Assembly: GCF_000721075.1 (NCBI RefSeq)
Contig: NZ_JOEQ01000017.1
Location: 101,418 to 165,417, forward strand
Origin: Streptosporangium amethystogenes
Lineage (GTDB): Bacteria; Actinomycetota; Actinomycetes; Streptosporangiales; Streptosporangiaceae
Direction of reading: 5' to 3'
DNA length: 64,000 nt
Under the pieces are notes generated by a model, which saw only the letters and a program-made list of their open reading frames with translations, was not told where the DNA came from and did not search any database. Below, piece by piece: positions 62,498 to 64,000 of the stretch (positions within the stretch are counted from its first letter, which is position 1; each line of letters begins with the position of its first letter). A program made the translations under genes and the position numbers.

Positions 62498-63864
62498 GCC
62501 GCACGCACCACCGAGATGCGCCGGGCGAGGTCCTGGGCGTCACCGGCGTGCGCCCGCATCATGGCGACCGCCTGCAGCGGCGCGAGACGGTCGGTGATCC
62601 GCATCGAGCGAATCTCGGTCGCCAGGGTGACCGCCTCGTTGCCGTTGACGATCCCGGCGGCCATGTCACCGGCTCTGAGCTGCACCGTCGCCAGAGCGGT
62701 CAGCTCGAAGGCCCTGCTCCTGGCCATACTCGGGTCGCGTTGCCCGAGCGCGTCGGTGAGGAAGCGCTCGGCGATGCCGAGATGGCTGTCGAGGTGGGTC
62801 TCGGCGAGGTCGGCGTGCACCATGCCGCTCGTGGCGTCGAGGTCGGCGGCGCCGAAGAAGCTCACCCAGGCCGGGGACTCACGGTCACGGGCACGAGCCA
62901 GCTCGTCGGCCGCCCGGTTGATCGATTTGAGTGCGAGATCACTGTCGCCCAGCAGGGCGTAGGCCCACGCCTCGTTGGCGAAGAGCATCGCCACGGTCCG
63001 CTCGCAACTGGCGTCCTGCGCGCAGATCTGTCCGAGCTGGAAGAACCGCAGCGCGTCAAGGATGCGGTCGCAGTGCAGGTGGACGCGACCCATCCGGTAC
63101 AGGACGTTGGCCGCCAGCGAGGAGTTCCTCGCGTGCTTGGCCTGTTCGAGCGCGCGGGCCAGGTGGCTTCTGGCCGAGCCGTACAGACCGACGTCGAAGG
63201 AGGTCCAGCCCGCGAGGTTGTGCTGGTCGGCCAGCGCCTGGTGCAGGCGGAGAGTGACCGACTCCGGGCACGAGGCCCGCAGCAGCCGCTGCGACCAGGC
63301 CAGCTGTGCCACCACCGCGTCGCGGCAGACCCCGCCCCCGTGCCGGTAGTCCAGGGCGCGCAGCGTTCGGGTCACCGTCTCGATCTGCTCGACGTCGGCC
63401 ATGCCGATGCGGTGCGGGATGGGGGTCTCCGTGGGCGTGATCGGCTCGCTCCACTCCTCCGCGTCCCCGGATGCCGCGCCGATGGTCACCTGTGCGGCGT
63501 GCGCGAGCAGGCGGCGCACCTGCTCGTCCTCGCTGGAGTCGTCGCGCTGGTCGGCCGCCGTCGCCGGGGCCGGTGCCGTGCAGGAGGCGTCGTAGGCCAG
63601 GCCCATGTAGCCACGGGGGATCCCCAGGCCGTCGGCGATCCGGCCCAGCACGTCGTACGCCATCACCTGGCGGCCCTTGAGGATCTCGGATATCTCCGAC
63701 TGGGACTGCGCGGTGAGGGCGGCGATGTGACGTTGCGAGACGCCGATCCGCTGCAGTAACCGGTACACGGTGGCCATGTCGCGGACGGCCAGGGCCTGTC
63801 GCATCTGCGGGCGTTCCCAGAACGCGGGGTCGATTTCCCGCGCGTTCGCGTTGCTGACGTTCAT
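62494..63864 (-). CDS. XRE transcriptional regulator with TPR-type C-terminal domain
   Basis: A 456-residue regulator. The helix-turn-helix is LLQRIGVSQRHIAALTAQSQ then SEISEILKGRQVMAYDVLGRI. A long helical repeat domain follows (LRLHQALADQHNLAGWTSFD, RSHLARALEQAKHARNSSLA). The ATG at 63864 shares its first base with the stop of the upstream gene (TGATG), and its own stop overlaps the APH kinase start. It is therefore the middle member of a coupled three-gene operon. Confidence 0.88.
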   Translation of the reverse strand: MNVSNANAREIDPAFWERPQMRQALAVRDMATVYRLLQRIGVSQRHIAALTAQSQSEISEILKGRQVMAYDVLGRIADGLGIPRGYMGLAYDASCTAPAPATAADQRDDSSEDEQVRRLLAHAAQVTIGAASGDAEEWSEPITPTETPIPHRIGMADVEQIETVTRTLRALDYRHGGGVCRDAVVAQLAWSQRLLRASCPESVTLRLHQALADQHNLAGWTSFDVGLYGSARSHLARALEQAKHARNSSLAANVLYRMGRVHLHCDRILDALRFFQLGQICAQDASCERTVAMLFANEAWAYALLGDSDLALKSINRAADELARARDRESPAWVSFFGAADLDATSGMVHADLAETHLDSHLGIAERFLTDALGQRDPSMARSRAFELTALATVQLRAGDMAAGIVNGNEAVTLATEIRSMRITDRLAPLQAVAMMRAHAGDAQDLARRISVVRAA

Positions 63865-64000
63865 CAATTACCTTCAGCGTGGAGACCCGGTCCTTCAAGG
63901 GCGGGAGGAAACGCGGCACGGTGCCGCACTTCTGGGTGGGTGGTGTAGCCGTAGCCGTCGGCTCGTTGGAGCAGGTGGATGTGGCGGTGGCCGATGCCCT
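63864..64000 (-). CDS. C-terminal end of an unrecognised protein (5' end outside window)
   Basis: The last 44 codons of a leftward gene entering from the right edge: GIGHRHIHLLQRADGYGYTT, then HPEVRHRAAFPPALEGPGLH and a short tail before TGA. The TGATG overlap with the XRE regulator start supports it as a real, translationally coupled gene. The family cannot be named from this piece. Confidence 0.5.
   Translation of the reverse strand, partial: GIGHRHIHLLQRADGYGYTTHPEVRHRAAFPPALEGPGLHAEGN

Noticed and set aside
60056..62962. A 968-residue plus-strand frame
   Set aside because: Covers glutamate decarboxylase, the APH kinase and part of the regulator on the other strand. It shows typical GC-rich antisense coding.

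Overview
This is a GC-rich window with dense, actinomycete-type gene content: ATP-binding anti-sigma-like proteins, XRE/TPR regulators, ECF sigma/anti-sigma pairs, DUF6461 and DUF4240 proteins, F420-type LLM oxidoreductases and leaderless starts. Together these suggest a filamentous actinomycete, perhaps of the Streptosporangiaceae. The genus is inferred from gene types, not proven. No rRNA, tRNA or CRISPR array was found.

Layout. 1-7 kb: a large secreted S8 subtilisin-like protease cut by the left edge, a divergent TetR/flavin-monooxygenase pair, a cupin, a MazG-like house-cleaning enzyme and an HNH protein. 7-16.5 kb: a recombination-prone region with an ATP-binding protein abutting an IS5-family transposase remnant, a headless XRE/TPR gene, a GNAT gene with an odd 3' end, an APH-type kinase convergent with an XRE/TPR regulator, another ATP-binding protein, an IS256 transposase tail and an AT-rich membrane-anchored solute-binding-protein gene. 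Two copies of one small gene, the second broken, bracket this island. 16.5-19.1 kb: a compact operon of a precursor peptide, an ATP-grasp ligase and a PIMT-like methyltransferase, which is the signature of an ester-crosslinked graspetide with a likely aspartimide (imiditide). 19-30 kb: a ScoMcrA-like, probably phosphorothioate-sensing HNH endonuclease, a second DUF6461 protein, a coiled-coil protein of unknown function, an HxlR/hydrolase divergon with a perfect operator, GNAT, a secreted small protein, a duplicated DUF4240 locus, and a MerR regulator with a textbook 19-bp-spacer promoter.

30-47 kb: TetR plus a rifampin-phosphotransferase-like dikinase, a clipped HxlR gene, SigE-type and ECF sigma factors each overlapped by a membrane-anchored partner, a macrodomain protein, remnants of pentapeptide and AraC genes, a frameshifted M48 protease, a neutral zinc metallopeptidase, a methyltransferase, a PAP2 phosphatase and a NarL-type two-component system. 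47-58.5 kb: a possible sugar or natural-product locus with a heparinase II/III-like lyase, a DUF6271 protein, a TylF-like methyltransferase, a TobZ-like carbamoyltransferase, a polytopic membrane protein, a Gfo/Idh/MocA dehydrogenase and an LLM oxidoreductase.

Inside and beside that locus lie an NB-ARC/TPR protein (NLR) and, 5 kb away, a 124-residue protein. Both carry the same HAGRD-Y-AGRD motif, at the N-terminus of the first and the C-terminus of the second, as expected for an amyloid-signalling NLR and its effector. 59-64 kb: a class II glutamine amidotransferase, a glutamate decarboxylase, and a second APH/XRE-TPR pair, here as an overlapping operon.

A recurring feature is gene debris: tails or cores of purU, VOC, AraC, pentapeptide, HxlR, XRE, IS5, IS256 and DUF4240 genes. 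This points to repeated deletion and recombination in an accessory, probably chromosome-arm, region.
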